Source of the DNA: Bacillota bacterium
Lineage (GTDB): Bacteria > Bacillota > UBA4882 > UBA8346
Reading direction: 5' to 3'
DNA length: 9,112 nt
Assembly: GCA_003501335.1 (NCBI GenBank)
Contig: DNPQ01000431.1
Location: 1 to 9,112 of the forward strand
Both the position numbers and the translations under genes were made by a program. The notes beneath the pieces are model-generated. The model worked only from the letters and a program-made list of their open reading frames with translations. It had not been told where the DNA came from and searched no databases. The stretch's first letter is position 1. Every line of letters starts with the position of its first letter. Below are positions 1 through 6,538 of this stretch, one piece after another.

Positions 1-163
1 ACCGTTTTCCCGGTGTGTGGTATATTTTGGAACACCTTTGAAAGTAACTGTCAAATTGACTGAGGAAAATATGGAGATCGAGAAAAAGCGTTTACAAGAT
101 GCAATGCATGAAACCAACCGAAAAGCAGAAGAGGTATTAAAACAGTGGCAAAGCGGAAAATAG
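1..163 (+). CDS. C-terminal end of probable lysophospholipid acyltransferase (DUF374/PlsC type), partial
   Basis: An open frame entering from the left edge (codons in phase from base 2) gives 53 residues and ends at TAG 161-163. It begins PFSRCVVYFGTPLKV and ends in a charged helix rich in E, K and R. A P-F-S-R/K-C-V-x-x-x-G-x-P strand followed by an amphipathic helix is how DUF374 lysophospholipid acyltransferases end, as I know the family. Such a gene commonly sits just upstream of waaA in LPS clusters of diderm Firmicutes. The catalytic HX4D part lies outside the window, so the assignment rests on the tail and on context. An LpxL-like late acyltransferase is a possible alternative. Its last 19 bases overlap the start of waaA, implying co-transcription and probably translational coupling. 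Confidence 0.6.
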   Translation, partial: PFSRCVVYFGTPLKVTVKLTEENMEIEKKRLQDAMHETNRKAEEVLKQWQSGK

Positions 164-1491
164 CATATTTCATCTATAATATTATCGCATGTCCTATTCT
201 TATACTAGCTACGCCTTTTTTTATCATACGGAACCTGGCGCTCCGAAGGCCGGTATTATCTTATTTTTTTAATGTGTCACGTCTTCAAAAAGCAGAGTTA
301 GAGGGAAAACAAGTAATATGGGTTCAAGCGGTTTCTGTCGGAGAAACTTTTATTGCGGAGAGTATTATCAGAGAGCTTAAAAAGCTGTATCCCGATTATC
401 AAATTGTTTTAACCACCACCACTCCGACTGGTCAGCAGATTGCTAAGGAAAAAATGGGTGACCAGGCGCTCGTGACTTACTTTCCAATGGAATTTCCCTT
501 CTTGATGAAGAGATTTATCAACCAAATCCATCCGCTGTTGTTCGTGATGGTGGAAAGTGAAATTTGGCCCAATGCCGTTTATTACTGTAAAAAAGCCGGA
601 ACTAAAATTGCAGTCGTGAATGGACGGATCGGGAATCGATCCTATGAAAATTATTCAAAGTTCAAGGGCTTTATGAAAATCGTTTTGGAACAATTCGACC
701 TTTTCGCGATGCAGTCTGTAAACGACGCCAACCGGATTGGAAATCTTGGCGCACCCCTTGAGCGCATTATGGTAATGGGAAACGCCAAGTTTGACCAGGA
801 ATATCCGGCATTTAGCGGCGAACAGTTGGATGCTTTCCGCCAGCAATATCGATTTAATAAAGAAACTTTACTGTTCACTGCAGCCAGCACTCACCCCGGA
901 GAAGAAGCCATCGTTCTTGAAGCCTATCGTAACTTACTTAAAACGGAACGAGCTTATCTGATTATAGCGCCACGTCACCCCAATCGTGCTGACGAAGTGG
1001 CGGCTTTATTGGAACAGTCTCATTTTTCCTATGCCCGGCGCTCTACCGGAAAAGTTGTTCATCCGAATGTAAGCGGTCCTTCGGTTACCCAAGAAGCCCG
1101 GGAATGTAGAGTTCTTTTGCTGGATACCTTTGGGGAGCTGGGCCTTGCTTATGCCGTAGCCGACGTAGTTTTGGTCGGCGGGAGTTTGGTTTCAATGAAA
1201 GGAACAGCCGGACATAATGTGCTTGAAGCTGCTGTCCAGGAAAAACCAGTCATTTATGGACCTTTTATGGATAATTTTCTGGAAAGCAAGCGTCTTCTGG
1301 AAGAAGTGGATGCCGGTTTCACAGTGCAAAATGCGGCCGAGTTAACCAAAACCATTTTAGATCTGGTGAAAAATCGAGATCAATACCAACAGAGGGCGAT
1401 GAGAGCCAAACAAGCAGTTTTGGCAAACCGTGGCGCTACCAAGCGCACCATTGCCTTAATTGAAGATCTCCTACGGGGTAATGTCGGATGA
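145..1491 (+). CDS. waaA: 3-deoxy-D-manno-octulosonic acid (Kdo) transferase, GT30
   Basis: WaaA (KdtA) transfers Kdo from CMP-Kdo to lipid IVA on the inner face of the cytoplasmic membrane, making the first sugar of the LPS core. The 448-residue length is near the usual 420-450. A hydrophobic anchor spans about residues 6-28. The N-terminal GT-B half holds VSVGE (63-67), whose Glu matches the catalytic Glu of the family, then VESEIWPN (136-143). The C-terminal half holds ASTHPGEE (247-254), APRHPNR (275-281), DTFGELG (327-333), GGSL (345-348) and AGHNVLEAA (355-363). The last differs slightly from the common GGHNxLEPA, but the GHN core and following Glu remain. The start is GTG 145 with an SD-like GAGG at 131-134. 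It overlaps the upstream gene by 19 bp, and its stop overlaps the lpxK start as ATGA. Whether it adds one Kdo or more cannot be read from sequence. Confidence 0.96.
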   Translation: MAKRKIAYFIYNIIACPILILATPFFIIRNLALRRPVLSYFFNVSRLQKAELEGKQVIWVQAVSVGETFIAESIIRELKKLYPDYQIVLTTTTPTGQQIAKEKMGDQALVTYFPMEFPFLMKRFINQIHPLLFVMVESEIWPNAVYYCKKAGTKIAVVNGRIGNRSYENYSKFKGFMKIVLEQFDLFAMQSVNDANRIGNLGAPLERIMVMGNAKFDQEYPAFSGEQLDAFRQQYRFNKETLLFTAASTHPGEEAIVLEAYRNLLKTERAYLIIAPRHPNRADEVAALLEQSHFSYARRSTGKVVHPNVSGPSVTQEARECRVLLLDTFGELGLAYAVADVVLVGGSLVSMKGTAGHNVLEAAVQEKPVIYGPFMDNFLESKRLLEEVDAGFTVQNAAELTKTILDLVKNRDQYQQRAMRAKQAVLANRGATKRTIALIEDLLRGNVG

Positions 1492-2636
1492 ATAGCGCGG
1501 CCTGGCAAGTTTATTTAATGCGGGTCATCAATGGTGAAGAATCGGGGCTGGGGGCTCGGCTAATTTTAATTGGTCTTAGTGGTCTTGAGTTGATTTACTG
1601 GATGCTTTCACGGTTTCAATTTTGGATAACCCGCCGCCACGGGCTTCCCGTTCCAGTCGTTAGTGTCGGTAATATTACGGCCGGAGGTACGGGTAAAACG
1701 CCTACCGTAATCTGGCTGGTGAAGTTTTTGAAAGCTGCAGGGTTTCATCCGGCCATTTTGACCCGGGGGTATGGGGGAACTTATGAAAAAGAAGGTTTTA
1801 TTTTCAGCCATCTTAATGTAGAAAATCTGTCGGCTGCTCAAACCGGAGATGAGCCTTTTTTATTGGCCAAATTGTTGCCGGATACTTTGATCGCAGTTGG
1901 ACGGGAACGTTATCAAAATGCGGTGAAAGTCTTAGCATTGGATTCCACGGTGGATTTATTTGTTTTGGACGATGGTTTTCAACATTGGAAGCTGGCCCGG
2001 GATTTAGATATTGTTTTAATCGATGGGTCCAAGCCTTTTAGCAATCGGCATCTCTTACCAAGAGGTTTTTTGCGGGAGCCTCTGTCCAGTTTAAAGAGAG
2101 CCGGTATTATTTTGTTAACCCGTACCGTCAAGCTTAGCGAATCAGATAAAAATAATCTGATCAGTGAACTCATGACCATTCATCCGCAGGCATTCATCTC
2201 AACGATAGCAGAAGAAACATCGGAATTGATTCCATTAACGGGATTTGCTACCGGAGATTATGAAAGCCGGGTCATATTGGCAGTCGATTTTTTAAAGGGG
2301 CGTAAGGTCAGTGCGATCACGGGAATTGGTAATCCAAGACAATTTTTGGCTTCTCTGGAAAATATGGGCGCCGAAGTGGGCTATTTTAAGGCTTACCCTG
2401 ACCATTATCATTGGGAAGAAGCCGAAATTACGGATTTGTTCAAAGGTTTAGCTGAAAGTGGTTTTAAAGAGTTAATCATTACCGCCAAAGACGGAGTCAA
2501 ACTGGAGCCGTGGACAGATTCTTTACATCATTATGGACTGAATTGTTACATTTTGAGCTTGGATTTTAAAGTTTCCGATGAAAGCGTTATTCAACGAGTG
2601 AAGGATATTGCAAGGAAACAAGCCATTGAAAATTGA
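1488..2636 (+). CDS. lpxK: Tetraacyldisaccharide 4'-kinase (lipid A 4'-kinase)
   Basis: LpxK phosphorylates the 4' position of tetraacyldisaccharide-1-phosphate with ATP, giving lipid IVA, the acceptor used by WaaA. The 382-residue product is longer than the E. coli enzyme (328). An N-terminal hydrophobic stretch (about 22-47) suits peripheral membrane binding. The P-loop is SVGNITAGGTGKTP (59-72). LTRGYGG (91-97), GDEP (120-123), DDGFQH (161-166) and YPDHYH (303-308) follow in family order. By comparison with Aquifex LpxK, whose catalytic Asp99/His261 pair I place in GDEP and PDHH, D121 and H306 would be the active pair; this mapping is inference. The ATG at 1488 overlaps the waaA stop by 4 bp (ATGA), behind GGGGT at 1475-1479, a classic coupled junction. 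In many diderm Firmicutes kdsB follows lpxK, but here kdsA follows directly. Confidence 0.96.
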   Translation: MNSAAWQVYLMRVINGEESGLGARLILIGLSGLELIYWMLSRFQFWITRRHGLPVPVVSVGNITAGGTGKTPTVIWLVKFLKAAGFHPAILTRGYGGTYEKEGFIFSHLNVENLSAAQTGDEPFLLAKLLPDTLIAVGRERYQNAVKVLALDSTVDLFVLDDGFQHWKLARDLDIVLIDGSKPFSNRHLLPRGFLREPLSSLKRAGIILLTRTVKLSESDKNNLISELMTIHPQAFISTIAEETSELIPLTGFATGDYESRVILAVDFLKGRKVSAITGIGNPRQFLASLENMGAEVGYFKAYPDHYHWEEAEITDLFKGLAESGFKELIITAKDGVKLEPWTDSLHHYGLNCYILSLDFKVSDESVIQRVKDIARKQAIEN

Positions 2637-2660
2637 GAGCGTACAATTACGAAAGAATAA

Positions 2661-2666
2661 AGGAGG
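2661..2666 (+). promoter_or_regulatory. Ribosome binding site fixing the kdsA start
   Basis: AGGAGG lies 7 bases before ATG 2674. An in-frame ATG at 2608 exists, but it sits inside lpxK, lacks a comparable site and would add 22 residues foreign to KdsA, so 2674 is chosen. Confidence 0.85.
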
Positions 2667-2673
2667 TTCCTCG

Positions 2674-3483
2674 ATGGAATATAAACTGGTGGATCTTTTA
2701 GGAACGGAATTATTACTGATTGCCGGACCTTGTGTGATTGAATCCCAGGAGCATGTGATGATGATGGCCAGGGAGTTAAAAAAGATTACTTCCGAGGTCG
2801 GTGTGAAGTTTGTCTTTAAAGCTTCCTATGACAAAGCAAACCGTACGGCCGGAGATTCATTCCGGGGGCCGGGCTTAAAAGCCGGACTGCAGATTTTAAA
2901 AAAAGTCAAGGAAGAATTGGAAGTACCGGTATTATCGGATGTCCATGACTTAAGTCAGATAGCCGCAGCGGCGGAGGTACTTGATATTATTCAAATACCG
3001 GCTTTTTTATCGCGCCAGACCGATTTAGTGATGGAAGCCGCCCGGACCGGAAAGATTATTAATATAAAAAAAGGACAATTCAGTGCTCCTGAAGACATGC
3101 GAAATGTTATCGAAAAAGTATATGCCGCCGGTAACCGCCAGCTTTTGCTTACGGAACGGGGAGTTTCTTTCGGCTATCATCAGTTGGTGGTGGATATGAG
3201 AGCGTTGCCGATTATGCGTTCCTTCGGCGTGCCGGTAATTTTTGACGGAACTCATAGTGTTCAGGAACCAGGCGGTCTTGGCAAATCTTCCGGGGGAAAC
3301 CGGCGCTTTGTTCCTTATCTTTGCCGGGCAGCGGTAGCTACTGGAGTAGACGGCTTATTCCTGGAAGTTCATGATGATCCCGATCATGGGAAATCCGATG
3401 GTCCCAACATGTTGGAACTTTCCAAACTAAAGCCGTTATTGCAGACATTAGTGCAGATCCACAAGGTTATTCCAAATGAATAA
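2674..3483 (+). CDS. kdsA: 3-deoxy-8-phosphooctulonate synthase (Kdo-8-phosphate synthase), metal-dependent type
   Basis: KdsA condenses phosphoenolpyruvate with arabinose-5-phosphate to Kdo-8-phosphate in the cytoplasm. From ATG 2674 the product is 269 residues, matching the family. Key stretches are AGPCVIE (17-23), FKASYDKANR (48-57), GPGL (65-68), SDVHD (88-92), IKKGQF (131-136), LTERG (159-163), DGTHSVQEPGG (191-201) and EVHDDPDHGKSDGPN (231-245). Cys20, His194, Glu231 and Asp242 match the four metal ligands of the Aquifex-type enzyme (C11, H185, E222, D233), including the 11-residue spacing of the last two. E. coli-type metal-independent KdsA has Asn at the Cys position, so this is the metal-dependent class. 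It starts 37 bp after lpxK with its own strong SD, and kdsC begins within its last codons. A plain DAHP synthase is unlikely given the neighbours and the DGTHSVQ and SDGPN motifs. Confidence 0.96.
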   Translation: MEYKLVDLLGTELLLIAGPCVIESQEHVMMMARELKKITSEVGVKFVFKASYDKANRTAGDSFRGPGLKAGLQILKKVKEELEVPVLSDVHDLSQIAAAAEVLDIIQIPAFLSRQTDLVMEAARTGKIINIKKGQFSAPEDMRNVIEKVYAAGNRQLLLTERGVSFGYHQLVVDMRALPIMRSFGVPVIFDGTHSVQEPGGLGKSSGGNRRFVPYLCRAAVATGVDGLFLEVHDDPDHGKSDGPNMLELSKLKPLLQTLVQIHKVIPNE

Positions 3484-4045
3484 ATTTAAAAAGCTGATTC
3501 CGGGGCAAATTCGCTTCATCGCCATGGACGTTGACGGTGTCTTGACCGACGGTAGTATCATCCTTGGTACGAATGGCTTTGAAGCAAAAATGTTTAACGC
3601 CCAGGACGGTTTGGGCATCAATATCCTGGTGAAATTAGGCTATCCGGTCGCCTGGGTTACCGGCCGTACTTCCGATATTGTGGAGCGGCGGGCCCGGGAG
3701 TTGCATATTCCTCATTTGATGCAGGGAATTACCGATAAGTTCGAGGCTATTGAAGAATTACTTGCAAAGCTCGAATTGGGCTGGGAAAATGTCATGTATA
3801 TCGGGGATGATCTCAATGACTGGGGGCCATTCCAAAGGGCTGCTTTCACCTGCACCGTCAGGAATGGCACTTCGGAAATAAAACAAAGGGCCGATTACAT
3901 CACTACAGCAGTTGGAGGGTCCGGCGCCATCAGAGAAATTATTGAATTGTTTTTAAAGCATGAGAAAAGATGGGGAGAAGCCTTAGAGTTATATTCCAAT
4001 CATTTTCATTCAAATCAAACAACATCAAAAGGGGAGATTCAATAA
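3476..4045 (+). CDS. kdsC: 3-deoxy-D-manno-octulosonate-8-phosphate phosphatase (HAD family)
   Basis: KdsC removes the phosphate from Kdo-8-phosphate to give free Kdo, the step after KdsA. The 189-residue protein is a compact C0-type HAD phosphatase, normally a tetramer. HAD motif I is DVDGVLTDG (18-26, nucleophile D18 and acid/base D20), motif II VTGR (61-64), motif III the Lys in GITDKFE (84-90), and motif IV GDDLND (110-115). GGSGAIRE (147-154) is the conserved tail segment. The roughly 30 residues after it (KHEKRWGEALEL and a polar end) form an extension typical of some family members. ATG 3476 overlaps the kdsA stop by 8 bp, with AAGG at 3463-3466. The gene precedes kdsD here; from memory, kdsD before kdsC is the commoner order in related clusters. 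Confidence 0.95.
   Translation: MNKFKKLIPGQIRFIAMDVDGVLTDGSIILGTNGFEAKMFNAQDGLGINILVKLGYPVAWVTGRTSDIVERRARELHIPHLMQGITDKFEAIEELLAKLELGWENVMYIGDDLNDWGPFQRAAFTCTVRNGTSEIKQRADYITTAVGGSGAIREIIELFLKHEKRWGEALELYSNHFHSNQTTSKGEIQ
4029..4036 (+). promoter_or_regulatory. Ribosome binding site fixing the kdsD start
   Basis: AAGGGGAG lies 11 bases before ATG 4048. The upstream in-frame ATG 3970 would place 26 unrelated residues inside the kdsC reading region and has no comparable site, so 4048 is preferred. Confidence 0.7.
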
Positions 4046-4047
4046 GA

Positions 4048-5037
4048 ATGTTGGCCACTGAAAAGCATACCTATCTGCAGCAAGCAAGGGAAGTTTTAAA
4101 AATCGAAGCCGATACAATTTTGGCTCAAATTGAAACATTGGGAGAAGAATTTATTCAGGCCGTCGATTTGATTTTAAATTGTAATGGGCGCGTCATTGTC
4201 ACCGGAATGGGGAAATCGGGGCACATTGGCAGAAAAATATCCGCCACGCTTGCCAGTACGGGAACTCCATCTTTTTTCTTGCATCCGGCGGAAGCGATCC
4301 ATGGAGATTTGGGCATGGTAACTCCACAGGATGTATTAATTGCTATTTCGGCAAGTGGAGAAACGAATGAGATTTTAGCCATTCTTCCAACCTTAAAAAT
4401 ATTAGGAGCCCCGATTATCAGCATGACCGGTTCCCGAAACTCTGTTTTAGCCAAGAATAGTGATATCGTTTTGGAGATTAAAGTGGAACGGGAGGCGTGT
4501 ATTTTAGGATTGGCGCCAACCGCAAGTACCACAACCCATTTAGCTATGGGGGATGCGCTGGCAGTCACACTTTTAGAGGCCAGACATTTTACGGCCGAGG
4601 ATTTCGCCTTGTTCCATCCTGGAGGCGCTTTAGGCAGAAAATTATTATTAACCGTTGAAAGATTAATGTATACCGGTGATAAAAATCCTTTGATTTATCA
4701 GGATAAAACAATCCGCGATGCGGTCATTACCATGGCGTCTCATGGCAATCATGGAGCGGCGATTGCTGTCGATGATCAGGGTTTACTGGCTGGTATTGTT
4801 ACCGATGGCGACTTACGGCGGATTTTAGAGAAATATGAGAATCCGTTGACATTACCTATCAAAGAGGTAATGACCCGGCGGCCTCGTACCATTACCAAAG
4901 ATAAAATGGCAGCCGAAGCCATGCATGTGATGGAAGAAAAGAATATTACCGTTTTACCGGTCATTGATGACGCCGGCTATCCCATCGGTATTGTTCAACT
5001 GCATGATATTGTTAAAGGGCTGTCCGGGATGAAATGA
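4048..5037 (+). CDS. kdsD: Arabinose-5-phosphate isomerase (KdsD/KpsF), SIS plus tandem CBS domains
   Basis: KdsD interconverts ribulose-5-phosphate and arabinose-5-phosphate, supplying KdsA. From ATG 4048 it is 329 residues, the usual length. The SIS sugar-isomerase domain covers about 40-175 with GMGKSGHIG (53-61), STGTPSFFLHPAEAIHGDLG (70-89) and SASGETNE (101-108). A linker with FHPGGALGRKLL (189-200) leads to two CBS domains (about 207-265 and 273-328; VTDGDLRR at 251-258). The four residues equivalent to catalytic K59, E111, E152 and H193 of E. coli KdsD are present at a constant offset as K56, E108, E149 and H190. The CBS pair may sense a nucleotide or nucleotide sugar, but no ligand can be read here. 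It starts 2 bp after the kdsC stop and is the last gene of the LPS run; no clear intrinsic terminator follows before the next promoter. Confidence 0.95.
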   Translation: MLATEKHTYLQQAREVLKIEADTILAQIETLGEEFIQAVDLILNCNGRVIVTGMGKSGHIGRKISATLASTGTPSFFLHPAEAIHGDLGMVTPQDVLIAISASGETNEILAILPTLKILGAPIISMTGSRNSVLAKNSDIVLEIKVEREACILGLAPTASTTTHLAMGDALAVTLLEARHFTAEDFALFHPGGALGRKLLLTVERLMYTGDKNPLIYQDKTIRDAVITMASHGNHGAAIAVDDQGLLAGIVTDGDLRRILEKYENPLTLPIKEVMTRRPRTITKDKMAAEAMHVMEEKNITVLPVIDDAGYPIGIVQLHDIVKGLSGMK

Positions 5038-5044
5038 AGGTGGA

Positions 5045-5089
5045 CGCGCTTGATAAATCAAGTGTGCTTAATAAGCGTGCTTGACAAGC
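5045..5089 (+). promoter_or_regulatory. Cluster of three short palindromes, operator-like, before the acyl-CoA dehydrogenase
   Basis: Three inverted repeats lie in 45 bp: a hairpin at 5045-5066 (arms CGCGCTTGA and TCAAGTGTG with two G-U pairs, loop TAAA), then GCTTAATAAGC (5066-5076) and GCTTGACAAGC (5079-5089). The last two belong to adjacent 13-bp direct repeats, GTGCTTAATAAGC (5064-5076) and GTGCTTGACAAGC (5077-5089), 11 of 13 identical. The second covers the predicted -35 hexamer. Repeated dyads over a -35 box suggest a repressor operator. The first hairpin lacks a T-run, so it is a poor intrinsic terminator. The regulator is not in the window. Confidence 0.5.
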
Positions 5090-5110
5090 CCGATTTGCTT
5101 ATGTTAGACT
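5081..5110 (+). promoter_or_regulatory. Predicted sigma-A promoter for the acyl-CoA dehydrogenase gene
   Basis: A perfect -35 TTGACA (5081-5086) is followed after 18 bases by TAGACT (5105-5110, 4 of 6 to consensus), preceded by TG at 5102-5103 in the extended -10 position. The predicted start lies near 5117, giving a leader of about 57 nt. The -35 is embedded in a palindromic repeat. Confidence 0.6.
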
Positions 5111-5173
5111 TTAAAAGAAATTTGGTAATATTAAAGTTCCATAATTTTACATTTTTTTAAGGAGGGCAATATT

Positions 5174-6334
5174 TTGGATTATTTTTTGACAGAAGAACAA
5201 CAAATGATTAAAGATTTAGCTCGGCGAATCGCCGATGAAAAAGTAGCTCCCAGAGCGTTGGAACTTGATGAAAAAGGCGAATTCCCCTGGGATTTAATGA
5301 GAATACTTGCCGATGCTGACCTTTTTGGGGTATATCTTCCGGAAGAATATGGTGGAATGGGTGGCGGAGTTCTTGAGCAATGTTTAGTCGTCGAAGAACT
5401 TTCCAGGGCTTGCAGCGGTGTGGCTGTTAGTTATGCTGCCTCGGGACTTGGCTGTATGCCTATATTGGTGCTCGGATCGGAAGAACAAAAGAAAAAATAT
5501 TTGCCGCAAATTGCTTCCGGTAAAAAACTGGCGGCTTATGGTTTGACCGAAGCCAATGCCGGTAGTGATGTGGCCGGGATGGAAACCACCGCCGTATTAG
5601 ATGGCAATGAATATGTGATTAACGGCACCAAACAATGGATTACCAATGGCGGAGAAGCCGAAATTTATTCAGTGATGGCCGTGACCAATCGCAAGAAAGG
5701 TCCCCGTGGGATTAGCTGCTTTATTGTGGAAAAAGGCACCCCTGGTTTTTCGTTCGGGAAAAAAGAGAATAAAATGGGTATCCGGGCTTCGGCAACCCGT
5801 GAATTAATCTTTGACAATTGCCGGGTTCCCAAGGAAAACTTGCTTGGCGGTAAAGAAGGCGTTGGTTTTGTGGCTGCGATGCGGACTTTTGACAGAACTC
5901 GTCCGGGAATCGGTGCTCAGGCCATTGGTGTTGCTCAAGGCGCACTTGAGGCGGCAGTAAAATATGCTCATGAAAGAGTGCAATTTGGACAACCCATTTC
6001 ATCATTCCAAGCCATCCAACATATGCTGGCCGATATGGCGATTCAGGTTGAGGCTGCCAGAGCTTTGGTATATGCTACTGCCAGGATGATTGACGGCGGC
6101 GCTAAGAACATTTCCAAAGAATCTTCCATGGCTAAAGTTTTCGCTTCCGATGTGGCCATGAAAGTAACTGTGGATGCTTTGCAAGTCTTCGGCGGTTATG
6201 GCTATATGAAAGAATATCCGGTGGAAAAGATGGTGCGTGATGCGAAAATTACTCAGATTTATGAAGGCACTAACCAGATTCAACGTAATATCATCGCCCT
6301 TGAGTTAATTAAGGAATTAGCCGGCAAAAAATAA
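5174..6334 (+). CDS. Acyl-CoA dehydrogenase (FAD-dependent, short/medium-chain type)
   Basis: This flavoenzyme catalyses alpha,beta-oxidation of an acyl-CoA, or enoyl-CoA reduction in anaerobes, exchanging electrons with ETF. The 386 residues are the usual length. The family signature segment is YGLTEANAGSD (122-132), followed by WITNGG (155-160, flavin contact), RVQFGQPI (268-275) and VFGGYGYMKEYPVEKMVRDA (338-357). The probable catalytic Glu is E364 in QIYEGTNQIQR (361-371), the position used in butyryl-CoA and short-chain dehydrogenases. The start is TTG 5174, with AAGGAGGG at 5159-5166 seven bases upstream; the next residues match the expected DYFLTEEQQ opening. EtfB and an Fd-EtfA follow, so the trio resembles caffeyl-CoA reductase CarCDE or other bifurcating enoyl-CoA reductases. 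The substrate could be butyryl-, propionyl-, aryl- or another acyl-CoA. No thiolase, crotonase or hydroxyacyl-CoA dehydrogenase gene is present to decide. Confidence 0.95.
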   Translation: MDYFLTEEQQMIKDLARRIADEKVAPRALELDEKGEFPWDLMRILADADLFGVYLPEEYGGMGGGVLEQCLVVEELSRACSGVAVSYAASGLGCMPILVLGSEEQKKKYLPQIASGKKLAAYGLTEANAGSDVAGMETTAVLDGNEYVINGTKQWITNGGEAEIYSVMAVTNRKKGPRGISCFIVEKGTPGFSFGKKENKMGIRASATRELIFDNCRVPKENLLGGKEGVGFVAAMRTFDRTRPGIGAQAIGVAQGALEAAVKYAHERVQFGQPISSFQAIQHMLADMAIQVEAARALVYATARMIDGGAKNISKESSMAKVFASDVAMKVTVDALQVFGGYGYMKEYPVEKMVRDAKITQIYEGTNQIQRNIIALELIKELAGKK

Positions 6335-6374
6335 ATTATCCCCGAGGCTGTCTAAAAAGTAATTCAAAATCAAT

Positions 6375-6429
6375 AAGAAATATAATACATACTTCACCGA
6401 TAGGCTGATTTCAGTGGATTATATTTCTT
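6375..6429. repeat. Perfect 12-bp inverted repeat inside the palindromic element
   Basis: AAGAAATATAAT (6375-6386) and ATTATATTTCTT (6418-6429) are exact reverse complements separated by 31 bases. Each arm carries TATAAT, one on each strand. The enclosed bases include the minor dyad CTGATTTCAG. Confidence 0.8.
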
Positions 6430-6436
6430 TATCTAC

Positions 6437-6470
6437 GTGCGCCTATGTACGTATACGGATGTAGGCACAC
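6437..6470. repeat. Second internal hairpin of the palindromic element
   Basis: GTGCGCCTATGT (6437-6448) pairs with 6459-6470, read back as GTGTGCCTACAT, with one C-A mismatch and two G-U pairs if transcribed. The loop is ACGTATACGG. The changes are mostly of a kind that keeps RNA pairing. Confidence 0.7.
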
Positions 6471-6481
6471 CGAATTTACTT

Positions 6482-6511
6482 TTGGGACAGCCCTTTTTTT
6501 AAAAGTATATT
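6482..6511 (+). promoter_or_regulatory. Possible weak promoter for etfBA made partly by the element's right end
   Basis: TTGGGA (6482-6487, 4 of 6 to the -35 consensus) lies in the right terminal repeat. After 18 bases comes TATATT (6506-6511, 5 of 6 to the -10 consensus) in the flanking DNA. The start would fall near 6518, about 20 nt before the etfB start and just ahead of its ribosome binding site. This is a pattern match in AT-rich DNA and remains weak. Confidence 0.3.
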
Positions 6512-6523
6512 ATTTTTTTATTG

Positions 6524-6529
6524 AGGAGG
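6524..6529 (+). promoter_or_regulatory. Ribosome binding site fixing the etfB start
   Basis: AGGAGG lies 9 bases before GTG 6539. A TTG at 6521 in the same frame would translate the ribosome binding site itself (RRRYW), so GTG 6539 with the family-like KIVVCVKQVPD opening is chosen. Confidence 0.85.
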
Positions 6530-6538
6530 AGATATTGG

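Larger units (their letters stand above)
6345..6493. mobile_element. MITE-like or IS-remnant palindromic element, non-coding
   Basis: The 204-bp gap between the dehydrogenase and etfB contains a structured element of about 149 bp. Its ends are imperfect terminal inverted repeats: GGCTGTC-TA-AAAAGTAATTC at 6346-6365 and, reverse-complemented from 6472-6492, GGCTGTC-CC-AAAAGTAAATTC, with two mismatches and one indel. Inside are a 12-bp perfect inverted repeat (6375-6386 with 6418-6429) and a second hairpin (6437-6470). GGCTGTCC...AAAAGT ends resemble termini I recall for IS1182-type elements, which is memory and not a search. There is no transposase and no clear target-site duplication. A T7 run (6494-6500) follows the right end, so the transcript could also act as a terminator or attenuator. 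A structured ncRNA is an alternative. Confidence 0.55.

Noticed and set aside
2608..2673. Upstream in-frame start for kdsA
   Set aside because: It overlaps lpxK, lacks a good ribosome binding site and would add non-family residues; ATG 2674 has an ideal AGGAGG.
4155..4568. Minus-strand open frame of 137 codons opposite kdsD
   Set aside because: It is fully antisense to a well-conserved kdsD and shows no recognisable protein motif, so it is a codon-bias shadow.
6335..6538. Degenerate transposase gene in the palindromic element
   Set aside because: The element is only about 150 bp, has frequent stops in all frames and shows no DDE-type motif.
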